A stretch of DNA of 64,000 nt from Arthrobacter sp. N199823 (GTDB taxonomy: Bacteria > Actinomycetota > Actinomycetes > Actinomycetales > Micrococcaceae): assembly GCF_002929705.1 (NCBI RefSeq), contig NZ_PJIN01000004.1, positions 186,001-250,000 on the forward strand, in the 5' to 3' direction. Under the pieces are notes generated by a model, which was not told the origin of the DNA, made no database searches, and worked only from the letters and a program-made list of their open reading frames with translations. The translations under genes and the position numbers were made by a program. Shown piece by piece: positions 38,315 to 47,432 of the stretch. Positions within the stretch are counted from its first letter, which is position 1, and each line of letters starts with the position of its first letter.

Positions 38315-39586
38315 CTAGGAAGCAGGTGCCTCTAGGCTTACTGCTTGAAAATGAGCGGCAAGTCCAATACCTCCGGCCACACTGATCATGGCGAACGCAT
38401 CTCGGCCAGCAGTTCCACTCACGCCACCCGGCGCCACCTCGCGCTGAACTTGCGCCAGGAGCCGCGTCACCAACACAGCCCCGGACGCACCGTACGGATG
38501 CCCCAAAGCCAGCGCCCCGCCGTCGTGATTAAACAGGGCGGGATCGAGGTCGAGGATGTCGGCCACAGCCAGCACTTGGGAGGCAAAGGCCTCATTGAAC
38601 TCGATGAGGGAATCCCGAACCTGAGCAATCTGCAGTCCATTTCGGGTCAGCAACGATTCCATGGCGTGCGCTGCACCCACACCGAGCAGATTGGGATCAT
38701 TGCCCGCAACAGCGCTGGCACGAAACGCCAGGACAGTTCCGGGCCCGCCTTCCAGAGTCTCTGCCATGGCCCGGGCCCGAGTCAGCGAGGTGACAACAGT
38801 CATCGCCGCCCCATCGCTGAACGGACACGAGTTGCCGGCAGTCACGGTACCCCCGGAAACAAATGCCGGAGGGAAGCGTGCCGTTAGGGCCGCGCTGAAC
38901 TTGGGCCGTGGTCCCTGGTCTTCAGCGAGGCCGGCGAACGGGACTAGCTCCTCGGTGAAGGCCCCATTGCGCTGAGCGATGACTGCCTTGGCATGGCTGG
39001 CCCGGGCATAATCGTCTTGCCGCTCGCGCGTGATGCCATAGTGGCGTGCCACGTTTTCAGCTGCGACGCCTGCGTCGGGATCTCCTATTTCGAGCGGGGC
39101 AAATTGTGCCCTGTCAAAGAACTCCAAGGAACCGTCGGCGGCCTTGTGCGCGCGGGCTGGAGCTGTGCTGATGCTCTCCACTCCCCCGGCCAAATAGAGC
39201 TGACCGGCGCCGGCCTGCACAAGGCGCGCGGCCAGAATGATCGCTTCGAGCCCCGATCCGCACTGCCGATCAACACTCAGTCCCGGTACCTCATGGGGCA
39301 ATCCCGCCGTGAGTGCCGCTAACCGCGCAACATTGCCACCGCCACCGGTGGCATTGCCCACAATGACGTCATCAATGTCTGCCGGGTTGATGCCCGAGGC
39401 CGCAACGAGGTGCTCAATGACGGCGGCAGCCAGCTCATGTGCCCTGTGATGCTTGTAGGCGCCGCCTGCCTTTGCCGTGGGCAGCCGCTTGGCTATGAAC
39501 ACCACAGCGGTGGTGTCAGGGTTGTGGGCCCCAGGTTCACGGCCTATTGCTTCATTACCCAATTGTTCACCGGCGACGTTGGACAC
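38315..39586 (-). CDS. Thiolase-family protein with a Cys-to-Ser change at the second active-site motif
   Basis: A 423-residue thiolase. The nucleophile Cys109 is in DRQCGSGLEA, and NEAFA and GHPYGASGA are intact. The final motif, normally CxGGGxG, reads SVAGGIG at 402-408, so the proton-shuttling cysteine is Ser402. The start is a GTG with GGAAGGAG 5 bases upstream, 20 bases inside the preceding AMP-binding gene; a longer frame exists but lacks such a site. Together with that ligase it probably handles a CoA thioester pathway. Confidence 0.85.
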   Translation of the reverse strand: MSNVAGEQLGNEAIGREPGAHNPDTTAVVFIAKRLPTAKAGGAYKHHRAHELAAAVIEHLVAASGINPADIDDVIVGNATGGGGNVARLAALTAGLPHEVPGLSVDRQCGSGLEAIILAARLVQAGAGQLYLAGGVESISTAPARAHKAADGSLEFFDRAQFAPLEIGDPDAGVAAENVARHYGITRERQDDYARASHAKAVIAQRNGAFTEELVPFAGLAEDQGPRPKFSAALTARFPPAFVSGGTVTAGNSCPFSDGAAMTVVTSLTRARAMAETLEGGPGTVLAFRASAVAGNDPNLLGVGAAHAMESLLTRNGLQIAQVRDSLIEFNEAFASQVLAVADILDLDPALFNHDGGALALGHPYGASGAVLVTRLLAQVQREVAPGGVSGTAGRDAFAMISVAGGIGLAAHFQAVSLEAPAS

Positions 39587-41015
39587 GGGGGTCTCCTTCC
39601 ACAATCCACCGGATCAGTACTGCCCTGCTGATTTTGCCGCTCCCCGTCAGTGGAAGTTCGGCCAGCTCGTAGTAGTGCGATGGGCGGTGGCTGGCAGGCA
39701 GCACCGCAGAACTTGTGCGCAAGCGGGCCACTGCATCAGCAGTAATGTCATCGGGGTGCCAACCCAAATCTGGTGCAGCCGGGCGAAAAGCCGCAATGAC
39801 TAGGTGGCCTCGCACGGGATCGGGAAGCCCTGCAACAATGATGTCCGGCTCTGTCTTGCTCTTGCAGCTCCTGCGGAGTGCCTGTTCGACGGCGTGCGGG
39901 TAGACGTTGGCGCCGGAGCACAGGATCATGTCACTGGCACGGCCAGCCAGATGAAGGACTCCGTGCTGATCGAGGCTGCCCTGATCATGCACGGTGTACC
40001 AGCCGCCGGTTCCTAGCTCAGAAAAGGCCAGACCGTCTTCACCCCAGGCGTAACCGCTGCACACATAGGGGCTCTTGACGCAGATGCTTCCCAATTCCCC
40101 ATTGGGCACCTGCCTGCCCTGCCCATCACGAATGCTCAGTTGCACACCCGGAAAGGCTCGCCCCACGCCGTCGGAATCATGTGGACTAGTAGCTGGCTCC
40201 AGCGTTGTGGCAGCAACAAATCCCAGCTCCGCTGCGCCATAATACTGGTGAATCACGGCGTTCGGTGCCCATTGCTGTGCCAAGGCTGCCGTTGCACCTG
40301 TCAGTGCGGAGCCGGCGCAGACAATACTCGTGATGCCCGGGGCTAGCTGCCCGGTGGCCACCCCGCGACGCGCCAGCAGCTCCAGGACTGTGGGCACCAG
40401 GACCAACCGATTGACGTGGTGGGCTGAAACTGCAGCCAGCGCCGTATCAGGACCGAATTCCGGGAGCGCAATAAAGGTGCCGCCAGCGAAGATGGACTCA
40501 CCCAGCGCGTAGAGATTCATGCTCGCGGCCATGGGACCCGGTGCCAGCGTGACCGTCACGGGAGTCAGGCAGAAATGCTCAGTGCTGCGAATAAACGATT
40601 CGTGCCACGATGCCGCACTCCGGGTGAAAGCCTTGGGCAGCCCGCTGGTGCCAGAGGAAAGCCCCAAGAGGAACGGTGGATCGATTGGATCCTGTGTCAT
40701 GTTCCAGCTCTGGGCGGTGGCTGTCAGTTGCCTGCGCAGCTCCAGTGGCCAGCTGGCATCCAGCACCATGGCTGTTTTGTGTTGGCGGACGGCGGCACAA
40801 AACTGGGCGGCTAAGTTCACGCCTGCGGGTTCGTCGATGATGGCGATCTGGCCAGTGCCGGATGCAGGCGCACTAGCGGCCAAGGTTGCGGTAGTTTCAA
40901 CCGTCGCCAGCAGGCTGGTGTAGTCCAGGTGCTGGGCACCAACAATTACGGCAGGGCGGGACCCAGAGGTCTTGGCCCAGTGCAGGAGTTTATCTATGAA
41001 CGGCATTGCCTTCAT
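39567..41015 (-). CDS. AMP-binding acyl-CoA ligase-like protein
   Basis: A 482-residue ANL-superfamily enzyme that should activate a carboxylic acid with ATP and CoA. LLGLSSGTSGLPKAFTRS is the phosphate loop, YYGAAELGF the A5 motif, WYTVHDQGSLDQHGVLHLAGRASDMI the A7-A8 hinge region, and LPLTGSGKISRAVL carries the A10 lysine. It is short at the N-terminus relative to the ~520-residue norm. The substrate is unknown. Its 3' end overlaps the thiolase start. Confidence 0.85.
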   Translation of the reverse strand: MKAMPFIDKLLHWAKTSGSRPAVIVGAQHLDYTSLLATVETTATLAASAPASGTGQIAIIDEPAGVNLAAQFCAAVRQHKTAMVLDASWPLELRRQLTATAQSWNMTQDPIDPPFLLGLSSGTSGLPKAFTRSAASWHESFIRSTEHFCLTPVTVTLAPGPMAASMNLYALGESIFAGGTFIALPEFGPDTALAAVSAHHVNRLVLVPTVLELLARRGVATGQLAPGITSIVCAGSALTGATAALAQQWAPNAVIHQYYGAAELGFVAATTLEPATSPHDSDGVGRAFPGVQLSIRDGQGRQVPNGELGSICVKSPYVCSGYAWGEDGLAFSELGTGGWYTVHDQGSLDQHGVLHLAGRASDMILCSGANVYPHAVEQALRRSCKSKTEPDIIVAGLPDPVRGHLVIAAFRPAAPDLGWHPDDITADAVARLRTSSAVLPASHRPSHYYELAELPLTGSGKISRAVLIRWIVEGDPRVQRRR

Positions 41016-41101
41016 CGTAGAGGAGATAGCGAACCAGAGAAATCCGCCGGCTGCCAGTGCACTGGACCACAGTGCTGTCCCGCAGTGGGCCGCTGTGGCG
41101 G

Positions 41102-41113
41102 TACCCTAAAGCC
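41102..41113 (+). promoter_or_regulatory. Putative leaderless -10 of the metallopeptidase gene
   Basis: TACCCT at 41102-41107, AAAGCC, then the ATG at 41114; no ribosome site at proper distance. Confidence 0.35.
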
Positions 41114-42019
41114 ATGACTTTTAATGAAGGTGCGCGGCTTGACCCCTCGCAAGCGGAAGACCGTAGAGGCCGTGGCAGTATGGGCCGCGGAGGCAAGATG
41201 GGATTGGGGCTCGGTGGCGGCATTGTGGTGCTCATCGGAGCTCTGTTGGGTATCAATCCCGATCTACTGAACTCGATACTGGGCGATACCGGCGAACAAC
41301 CGGCCATCGAGCAGTCCGGCGGCTCAGCACTAGAGAACTGCCAAACGGGAGCGGACGCCAATGCCAACTTGGACTGCCGCATCCTCGGCACGGCCAACGC
41401 GCTCAATAGCTTCTGGCCTGGCTACCTCAACGAATATGGTGTGAAGTACTCCGTACCGAAGACCGTGATCTTTACCGGGAGCGTGGACACCGCCTGTGGT
41501 GCCGCCACTTCAGCGGTTGGCCCGTTCTACTGCCCCGGCGATAACAACGCGTACTTTGACCCGGACTTCTTCGCCCAGCTGGAAACCCAGTTCGGTTCCT
41601 CCGGCGGACCATTAGCCCAGGAATATGTGGTGGCTCACGAGTTCGGCCACCATGTACAAGATTTAACCGGGACCATCGGCAAGGCCCAGCAGGACCCCAA
41701 GGGAGCCCAGTCGGCAGCTGTACGCACTGAGCTTCAAGCCGACTGCTATGCCGGAATCTGGATGCGGTACGCCTCCACGAAGCCAGCTCCAGGAGGTAGC
41801 CAACCGTTCCTGAAGCCGCTGGTACAGAGCGATCTCAACGATGCCCTGTCTGCTGCTTCCTCCGTTGGGGACGACAGGATCCAGAAAGCCGCCACTGGCA
41901 GGACCAATCCGGAATCATGGACACACGGTTCAAGTGAGCAGCGCCAAAAGTGGCTGTACAAGGGCTACCAAAGTGCCGACTTGGAAGCCTGCGATACCTT
42001 CTCCGTCCCGAACGTCTAG
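41114..42019 (+). CDS. Neutral zinc metallopeptidase (YpfJ/PF04228 type)
   Basis: A 301-residue protein. A Gly/Arg-rich N-terminal ~30 residues precede one membrane helix (LGLGGGIVVLIGALLG), then an external domain with VVAHEFGHHVQDLTG: His175, Glu176, His179 form HExxH. The family is assumed to be peptidases, with no known substrate. Two further cysteine pairs could form disulfides. Followed by a strong terminator. Confidence 0.88.
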   Translation: MTFNEGARLDPSQAEDRRGRGSMGRGGKMGLGLGGGIVVLIGALLGINPDLLNSILGDTGEQPAIEQSGGSALENCQTGADANANLDCRILGTANALNSFWPGYLNEYGVKYSVPKTVIFTGSVDTACGAATSAVGPFYCPGDNNAYFDPDFFAQLETQFGSSGGPLAQEYVVAHEFGHHVQDLTGTIGKAQQDPKGAQSAAVRTELQADCYAGIWMRYASTKPAPGGSQPFLKPLVQSDLNDALSAASSVGDDRIQKAATGRTNPESWTHGSSEQRQKWLYKGYQSADLEACDTFSVPNV

Positions 42020-42029
42020 TTCCAAAACG

Positions 42030-42081
42030 AAAAGAACCGCCGCCGTCCCCGAACAATTTCGGGAACGACGGCGGTTCTTTT
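42030..42081. terminator. Bidirectional terminator after the metallopeptidase gene
   Basis: Long arms of 24 bases (42030-42053 and 42058-42081), nearly perfectly complementary, starting AAAAGAACCGCCG and ending CGGCGGTTCTTTT; T-rich on both strands. Confidence 0.88.
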
Positions 42082-42092
42082 AATTGGTGGAT

Positions 42093-42153
42093 GGGCCCAC
42101 GCCGCCGAGGGACCCGCCGCGAGCTTGCGAGCGGTGGGAGGCGGTGGGGACTA
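42093..42153 (-). repeat. Stop-codon-linked structured repeat
   Basis: Read minus, it begins with the sufT-like stop TAG, then TCCCCACCGCC, and ends with GTGGGCCC. The inner stem pairs CCCGCCGC (42113-42120) with GCGGTGGG (42131-42138); an outer stem pairs CCGCC with GGCGG. Its end segments match those of the element at 61601-61669, with the interior changed. Confidence 0.75.
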
Positions 42154-42501
42154 GATGTTGAAGCCGAGGGCACGCATCTGGTCGCGACCGTCGTCGGTGA
42201 TCCGCTCAGGACCCCACGGCGGCATCCACACCCAGTTAATGCGCCATTCGTCAACGATCGGGCCCAGTGAGTTTTCCACCTGTTCCTCGATGACGTCCTG
42301 TAGCGGGCAGGCCGCCGTGGTCAGCGTCATATCCAAGAGCAAGGCGCCGTCGTCGCCGTAACGCATGCCGTATAGCAGACCCAAATCGACGATGTTGACG
42401 CCGAGCTCCGGGTCAATGACGTCCTTGAGCGCTTCCTCAACGTCTTCGAGGTCAGTTTGTCCAGCAGCAATGGCTGCACTTGATTCGCTGATGTCAGTCA
42501 T
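42151..42501 (-). CDS. sufT: SufT/DUF59-family Fe-S cluster maturation factor
   Basis: A 116-residue MIP18-type protein. VEEALKDVIDPELGVNIVDLGLLYG is the DUF59 core, and Cys65 in TTAACPLQD is the conserved cysteine. SufT is needed for maturation of some Fe-S proteins. AAGGAAT precedes the ATG; it lies 19 bases after sufC and ends the suf operon. The stop is the first triplet of a structured repeat. Confidence 0.9.
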   Translation of the reverse strand: MTDISESSAAIAAGQTDLEDVEEALKDVIDPELGVNIVDLGLLYGMRYGDDGALLLDMTLTTAACPLQDVIEEQVENSLGPIVDEWRINWVWMPPWGPERITDDGRDQMRALGFNI

Positions 42502-42520
42502 GATTCCTTCTTAGCGATGG

Positions 42521-43288
42521 TTAGGCTGTTGCCGATTCTGCAACCAGGTAGCGGTCGTAGCCTTCTGCTTCCAAACGGTCAGCAAGCTCTGCGCCGCCCT
42601 GTTCGGCGATGGCGCCGTCAACAAATACGTGCACAAACTGCGGCTTGATGTAGCGCAGGATGCGGGTGTAGTGGGTGATGAGCAGCGTGCCCAAGCCACC
42701 TGCCTCGATGGAGCGGTTCACGCCTTCGGAGACAACCTTCAGTGCGTCAACGTCAAGACCTGAATCGGTCTCGTCGAGGATGGCGAACTTGGGGCGCAAG
42801 AGCTCCAGCTGGAGGATTTCGTGACGCTTCTTCTCGCCACCGGAGAAACCTTCGTTGACATTACGCTCAGCGAACTCGGGCTCGATGCGCAGCTGGGCCA
42901 TGGCAGCCTTGACGTCCTTGGTCCAGGTACGCAGCTTGGGGGCTTCGCCGTCAATGGCGGTCTTGGCGGTGCGCAGGAAGTTGGTCATTGTGACACCGGG
43001 GATTTCTACCGGGTACTGCATGGCCAAGAACAAGCCTGCGCGGGCGCGCTGGTCAACTGTCATCGCCAGGACGTCTTCGCCGTCGAGGGTGATGGAGCCG
43101 CTGTCAACCGTGTAGCGGGGGTGGCCGGCAATGGTGGAGGCCAGGGTGGACTTGCCGGAGCCGTTAGGGCCCATGATGGCGTGCGTCTCACCGGTGTTGA
43201 TGGTCAGGCTGACACCCTTGAGGATCGGCTTGATGCCCTGTTCCGTCTCGATGCTGACGTGCAGGTCCTTGATTTCCAGAGTAGACAT
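42521..43288 (-). CDS. sufC: Fe-S assembly ATPase SufC
   Basis: A 255-residue ABC-type ATPase that works with SufB and SufD in the scaffold complex. Walker A is GPNGSGKST, the SufC-type signature GFSGGEKKRHEI, and Walker B AILDETDSGLDVDAL. AGGAGAAA precedes the ATG. Confidence 0.95.
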   Translation of the reverse strand: MSTLEIKDLHVSIETEQGIKPILKGVSLTINTGETHAIMGPNGSGKSTLASTIAGHPRYTVDSGSITLDGEDVLAMTVDQRARAGLFLAMQYPVEIPGVTMTNFLRTAKTAIDGEAPKLRTWTKDVKAAMAQLRIEPEFAERNVNEGFSGGEKKRHEILQLELLRPKFAILDETDSGLDVDALKVVSEGVNRSIEAGGLGTLLITHYTRILRYIKPQFVHVFVDGAIAEQGGAELADRLEAEGYDRYLVAESATA

Positions 43289-43329
43289 ACTCTATTTTCT
43301 CCTAAAAAGTTTGTGTGCGGGCCGCGGCG

Positions 43330-43686
43330 CTACTGCGCGCTGACACCATTAAGAATGTTGGTGACGTCCACATAGACGTCGCTGCCGTGAATGCTCAGGG
43401 CAAAGACGGGCACGGGTTCAAATGCGGGCAATGTCAGCGGTTGACCTGTGGTCAGGTCAAAGGAGCTGCCATGTGCCCAGCATTCGATGGTGCCGTCCTC
43501 CACGTCGCCTTCGCTGAGGGAGATTTCCGCGTGTGAGCAGGTATCCCCAATAGCGTGAAGTTCCCCGTAGGAGTCCCTCACAATGGCGATGGGGTAATCA
43601 TCAACCTCAACGAGCAAGGATGATTTCACCTGGATGTCGTCGGCTTGGCAGACAACGACGCCGGCGGGCGTGGAGGAATCAGTCAC
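43330..43686 (-). CDS. Rieske-type [2Fe-2S] ferredoxin
   Basis: A 118-residue soluble Rieske protein of the dioxygenase-ferredoxin type: CSHAEISLSEGDVEDGTIECWAHGS holds the Cys-x-His and Cys-x-x-His ligands. It lies between sufD and sufC, its start overlapping the sufD stop by 4 bases, so it is made with the Suf machinery. It may deliver electrons for cluster assembly, or simply be an early client; neither is shown. Confidence 0.9.
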   Translation of the reverse strand: MTDSSTPAGVVVCQADDIQVKSSLLVEVDDYPIAIVRDSYGELHAIGDTCSHAEISLSEGDVEDGTIECWAHGSSFDLTTGQPLTLPAFEPVPVFALSIHGSDVYVDVTNILNGVSAQ

Positions 43687-44999
43687 TGTGGTGTCGCCGC
43701 CAATTCGCGTTCCACGGACTCGCGCAGACGCTCTTCGAGGGCAGGTACCTGGATGTGCTGGATGACCTCGTTCAAGAAGCCACGGACCACCAGGCGGCGG
43801 GCAACGCTTTCTTCAATGCCGCGAGCCTGCAAGTAGAACAACTGCTCATCATCGAAACGACCAGTGGCGCTTGCGTGCCCTGCCCCTTCAATCATGCCGG
43901 TCTCAATTTCCAGGTTGGGCACCGAATCAGCGCGCGCACCCTGGGTCAGGATGAGGTTGCGGTTCATCTCGTACGTGTCAGTGCCTTCAGCCTGCTTCCG
44001 GATCAGCACATCGCCAATCCAGACAGCGTGGGCGTTATCGCCCTGCAGGGCACCCTTGTAGGTGACGCGTGACTTGCAGTTCTTCGTGGAGTGATCCACA
44101 AACAAGCGCTGCTCGAGGTGCTGTCCGGCGTCGGCGAAGTACAGACCGTACATCTCAACGTCGGCACCCGTACCGCTGTAACGCGCTGCCGGGGTGGTGC
44201 GAAGCAGGTCGCCACCGAGGTTGATGACAACGTGCTTGATCTTGGCGTCGCGGCCAACCAAAAGGTGCTGCGCACTGGCGTGTACGGCGTCGTCATTCCA
44301 GTCCTGGATGCTGACAACCGTCAGGTTGGCACCGTCCTCAACGAGGATTTCGATGTTCTCGCTCAGCACGGCGGTGCCGCGGTGATCCAAGACGACAACG
44401 CCAGTGGCGAACTTCTTGGCAATGACGACGACGTGCGAGGCTGCGGGAGCATCGCCCTGACCGGTGAGAGTCAAGGTGGTGACGTTGTCTGCGTTGCCAG
44501 CGAACTCTGCCGGCAAGGTGACAATGGTGGCTTCACTGAAGTTTTCCCAGGCGGCCGCAGCCACACGGTCTTCCGGGATGCCTGCGGTACCGATGCGTGC
44601 GTCCTCGCGCCCCACGGTCTCAACCGTGACGCCGTCGGGCGCCGAAACCTCAACCAACGGTGCAGGACCGTTGAGCTTTACGCCCTTGATGCCTACACGG
44701 TCTAGGCCGCGCAGACGCTTCAGCGGGGTGAAGCGCCATTCTTCTTCACGGCCGGTAATGGCCGGGAAGTCGGCAAGGTTGTAGGAGGTCAGGCGGCCAG
44801 CGCGTGAGCTGTCCGGGACGCCAACGCCGCCACCGTGGCTGTCTCCGCCGTGGCTGTGAGCCTTGGCGGCGCTGCCGCCGAGGGGACCTGACTCGGGGTT
44901 GATCTCGGAGAGGCTTTCGCCTTCCTCGGTCATGCCCTTAATGAAGTCCTGCGACCAAACTTTTGAATCTGTTGCGTGTTCTTGCGTGAGCTCGGTCAT
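43683..44999 (-). CDS. sufD: Fe-S assembly scaffold subunit SufD
   Basis: A 438-residue partner of SufB. The C-terminal beta-helix carries the shared SufB/D end: GAGHASATGRFDDEQLFYLQARGIEESVARRLVVRGFLNEVI. Near the N-terminus (about residues 42-60) there is a Gly/His segment (AHSHGGDSHGGG) not usual for the family. The start follows the sufB stop directly. Confidence 0.93.
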   Translation of the reverse strand: MTELTQEHATDSKVWSQDFIKGMTEEGESLSEINPESGPLGGSAAKAHSHGGDSHGGGVGVPDSSRAGRLTSYNLADFPAITGREEEWRFTPLKRLRGLDRVGIKGVKLNGPAPLVEVSAPDGVTVETVGREDARIGTAGIPEDRVAAAAWENFSEATIVTLPAEFAGNADNVTTLTLTGQGDAPAASHVVVIAKKFATGVVVLDHRGTAVLSENIEILVEDGANLTVVSIQDWNDDAVHASAQHLLVGRDAKIKHVVINLGGDLLRTTPAARYSGTGADVEMYGLYFADAGQHLEQRLFVDHSTKNCKSRVTYKGALQGDNAHAVWIGDVLIRKQAEGTDTYEMNRNLILTQGARADSVPNLEIETGMIEGAGHASATGRFDDEQLFYLQARGIEESVARRLVVRGFLNEVIQHIQVPALEERLRESVERELAATPQ

Positions 45000-46475
45000 T
45001 TAGCCGACGGCCCCTTCCATCTGCAGTTCGATCAGGCGGTTCAATTCGAGCGCGTATTCCATGGGCAATTCCTTGGCGATCGGCTCGATGAAACCACGCA
45101 CAATCATGGCCATGGCCTCGTCCTCGGGCATGCCGCGGGACTGCAGGTAGAACAGCTGCTCTTCGCTGACCTTGGACACGGTAGCCTCGTGGCCCATGGA
45201 GACATCGTCTTCACGAACGTCCACGTAGGGGTAAGTATCCGAGCGGGAGATGTTGTCCACCAGCAGGGCGTCACAGCGAACCGTGTTCGCCGAGTGCGTA
45301 GCACCTTCACGGATCTGGACCAGACCGCGGTAAGCGGCACGTCCGCCACCTCGAGCTACAGACTTCGAGATGATCGAGGACTGCGTGTTCGGAGCAATGT
45401 GGACCATCTTGGATCCGGTGTCCTGGTGCTGACCTTCACCAGCAAAAGCAACCGACAGCGTCTCACCCTTGGCGTGCTCGCCAACAAGGTAAACGGCCGG
45501 GTACTTCATGGTGACCTTGGAACCGATGTTGCCATCGACCCACTCCATGGTGGCGCCTTCGTGTGCAATGGCGCGCTTGGTCACCAGGTTGTACACGTTG
45601 TTGGACCAGTTCTGGATGGTGGTGTAGCGAACGCGGGCGTTCTTCTTGACCACAATTTCCACAACAGCTGAGTGCAGTGAATCCGAGGTGTAAATCGGAG
45701 CCGTGCAACCCTCGATGTAGTGCACGTAGCTGCCTTCATCGGCAATGATGAGCGTGCGCTCAAATTGGCCCATGTTCTCAGTGTTGATACGGAAGTAAGC
45801 CTGCAGCGGGATTTCCACGTGGACGCCCTTGGGGACGTAGACGAAGGAGCCACCGGACCAGACGGCCGTGTTCAAGGAAGCGAACTTATTATCGCCCACA
45901 GGAATCATGGTGCCGAAGTATTCCTGGAAGATCTCCGGGTATTCGCGCAGCGCGGTGTCTGTGTCGGTGAAGATGACGCCCTGTGCTTCCAGGTCCTCGC
46001 GGATCTGGTGGTACACAACCTCGGACTCGTACTGGGCTGTCACCCCACCTACCAAGCGGTTACGCTCAGCTTCGGGGATACCCAGCTTCTCGTAAGTGTT
46101 GCGGATGTCTTCGGGGAGTTCTTCCCAGGATCCGGCCTGCTTCTCCGTGGAACGCACAAAGTACTTGATGTTATCGAAGTCAATGCCGGAGAGGTCTGCA
46201 CCCCAGGTGGGCATGGGCTTGCGGTCGAAGTACTTCAAGCCCTTCAGGCGCATGTCCAGCATCCACTGCGGCTCGTTCTTCTTGGCGGAGATGTCGCGAA
46301 CGACCTCTTCACTCAGGCCACGGCGGGCATTGTCGCTGGCCGTGTTTTTATCTGACCAGCCGAAGGCATAATTGCCTAGGCCCTCCAGTTCGGGGTTCCT
46401 TTCGAGGATGTCGTGGTTGGTGGCATCTGCCACATCACCATTGGCGCGAACATCCTGCGCTAATTGATCCGTCAT
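45000..46475 (-). CDS. sufB: Fe-S assembly scaffold subunit SufB
   Basis: A 491-residue scaffold of the SufBCD complex that assembles clusters. [38 protein letters not shown] and [18 protein letters not shown] are diagnostic; no intein interrupts it, unlike several mycobacterial SufB proteins. The ATG at 46475 shares one base with the sufR stop and has AGAAAGG upstream; the long open frame further upstream is inside sufR and rejected. Confidence 0.95.
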   Translation of the reverse strand: MTDQLAQDVRANGDVADATNHDILERNPELEGLGNYAFGWSDKNTASDNARRGLSEEVVRDISAKKNEPQWMLDMRLKGLKYFDRKPMPTWGADLSGIDFDNIKYFVRSTEKQAGSWEELPEDIRNTYEKLGIPEAERNRLVGGVTAQYESEVVYHQIREDLEAQGVIFTDTDTALREYPEIFQEYFGTMIPVGDNKFASLNTAVWSGGSFVYVPKGVHVEIPLQAYFRINTENMGQFERTLIIADEGSYVHYIEGCTAPIYTSDSLHSAVVEIVVKKNARVRYTTIQNWSNNVYNLVTKRAIAHEGATMEWVDGNIGSKVTMKYPAVYLVGEHAKGETLSVAFAGEGQHQDTGSKMVHIAPNTQSSIISKSVARGGGRAAYRGLVQIREGATHSANTVRCDALLVDNISRSDTYPYVDVREDDVSMGHEATVSKVSEEQLFYLQSRGMPEDEAMAMIVRGFIEPIAKELPMEYALELNRLIELQMEGAVG

Positions 46476-47248
46476 CACGGCCTTTCTTGCTGATGGTTGG
46501 AAACTGAGCTCACGGGGTTTTGGGGACCGGCTGGCACTGCTGCCAGTTTGCGGACCACCGCCCGCCCCGTAGGTACATGTGTGGTGCAGACGTGTCCGCC
46601 ACTTGCCATGGTGGAGAGTCTGCGGACATCGACGCCAATCAACCGGGAGAAAACTTCGGTCTCGGCATCGCAGAATTGAGGAAAGGAACTGGCAAGCTCC
46701 TGTATGGGACAGTGCCCTTGGCATAACTGTTCGGCGGCCATAGATGTTCCGCTGTTGAGCGAATTAGATGTGGCGACGAACCTGTCGGCGTTCAGCGCTG
46801 TGGCCAAAACCTTGGATCGGGCGGCAACATCTTCGCCGGCTGCATCTACAAGAGGCTGGTATTTGGCCTCCATGAGGGCAAAGCGGCGTTGAGCAAACTC
46901 CACTACTCCGGCGTCACCACGAATACCTGAAATTTCATTCAGGGCCTGCGTGGCAATCTGGAGGTAGTCGTCGCCAATTTCGGTTTGGCCTCGCTTGGAG
47001 ACAACATAACGACGCGCGGGACGCCCGGCACCGCTTTTGGCATTACTGACCAGCTTGACTTCAATGAGCCCTTCCTTGGTCAGCGAATCTAGGTGACGGC
47101 GCACGGCGGCAGGAGTAAGCCCCAACAGTTCACCCAGCTGGGCAGCACTAATGGGCCCATGTTCCAGCACGGCCGTCAAGACACGGTCTCGGGTACGCTC
47201 ATCAGGCTCCACACCCGTGGCGTGCACGGACGTTGTTTGCTGACTCAT
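46475..47248 (-). CDS. sufR: SufR-like Fe-S transcriptional regulator
   Basis: A 257-residue DeoR/ArsR-like winged-helix protein: [35 protein letters not shown] is the DNA-binding part. The C-terminal domain has [21 protein letters not shown] with Cys176, Cys180 and Cys193, the cluster ligands known from SufR. It should repress the suf operon when clusters are sufficient and is the operon's first gene, so it regulates itself. GGAGG lies 7 bases before the ATG. Confidence 0.9.
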   Translation of the reverse strand: MSQQTTSVHATGVEPDERTRDRVLTAVLEHGPISAAQLGELLGLTPAAVRRHLDSLTKEGLIEVKLVSNAKSGAGRPARRYVVSKRGQTEIGDDYLQIATQALNEISGIRGDAGVVEFAQRRFALMEAKYQPLVDAAGEDVAARSKVLATALNADRFVATSNSLNSGTSMAAEQLCQGHCPIQELASSFPQFCDAETEVFSRLIGVDVRRLSTMASGGHVCTTHVPTGRAVVRKLAAVPAGPQNPVSSVSNHQQERP

Positions 47249-47293
47249 TAACACCTCCACACAGTCAAAAACTACGCACAACAATAGACAACA

Positions 47294-47310
47294 CAATTAT
47301 GTCGTAATTG
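47294..47310. promoter_or_regulatory. Candidate SufR operator
   Basis: CAATTA, TGTCG, TAATTG forms a perfect 6-5-6 inverted repeat 46 bases before the sufR ATG. Reading minus, TTGTGT overlapping its edge and TAGTTT 16 bases further could be the promoter. Cyanobacterial SufR sites are also CAA/TTG-type palindromes. Confidence 0.5.
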
Positions 47311-47420
47311 AGCACCTTATGCCACTAAGGTGAGCCTACCCACAGGCCCGTATGAGCCCAAGAGACTTGTGGCACCGGCGGGACGTTGCGGAACCCGGTA
47401 AAATTCCCAAGTGGCTCGCG

Positions 47421-47432
47421 TACAATGGCCGC
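47421..47432 (+). promoter_or_regulatory. Putative leaderless -10 of the ABC ATPase gene
   Basis: TACAAT at 47421-47426, GGCCGC, then the GTG at 47433; no ribosome site. Confidence 0.45.

Noticed and set aside
42093-42153. Ordinary terminator for sufT
   Set aside because: No T run follows and the sequence is shared with unrelated genes, so it is treated as a repeat family instead.
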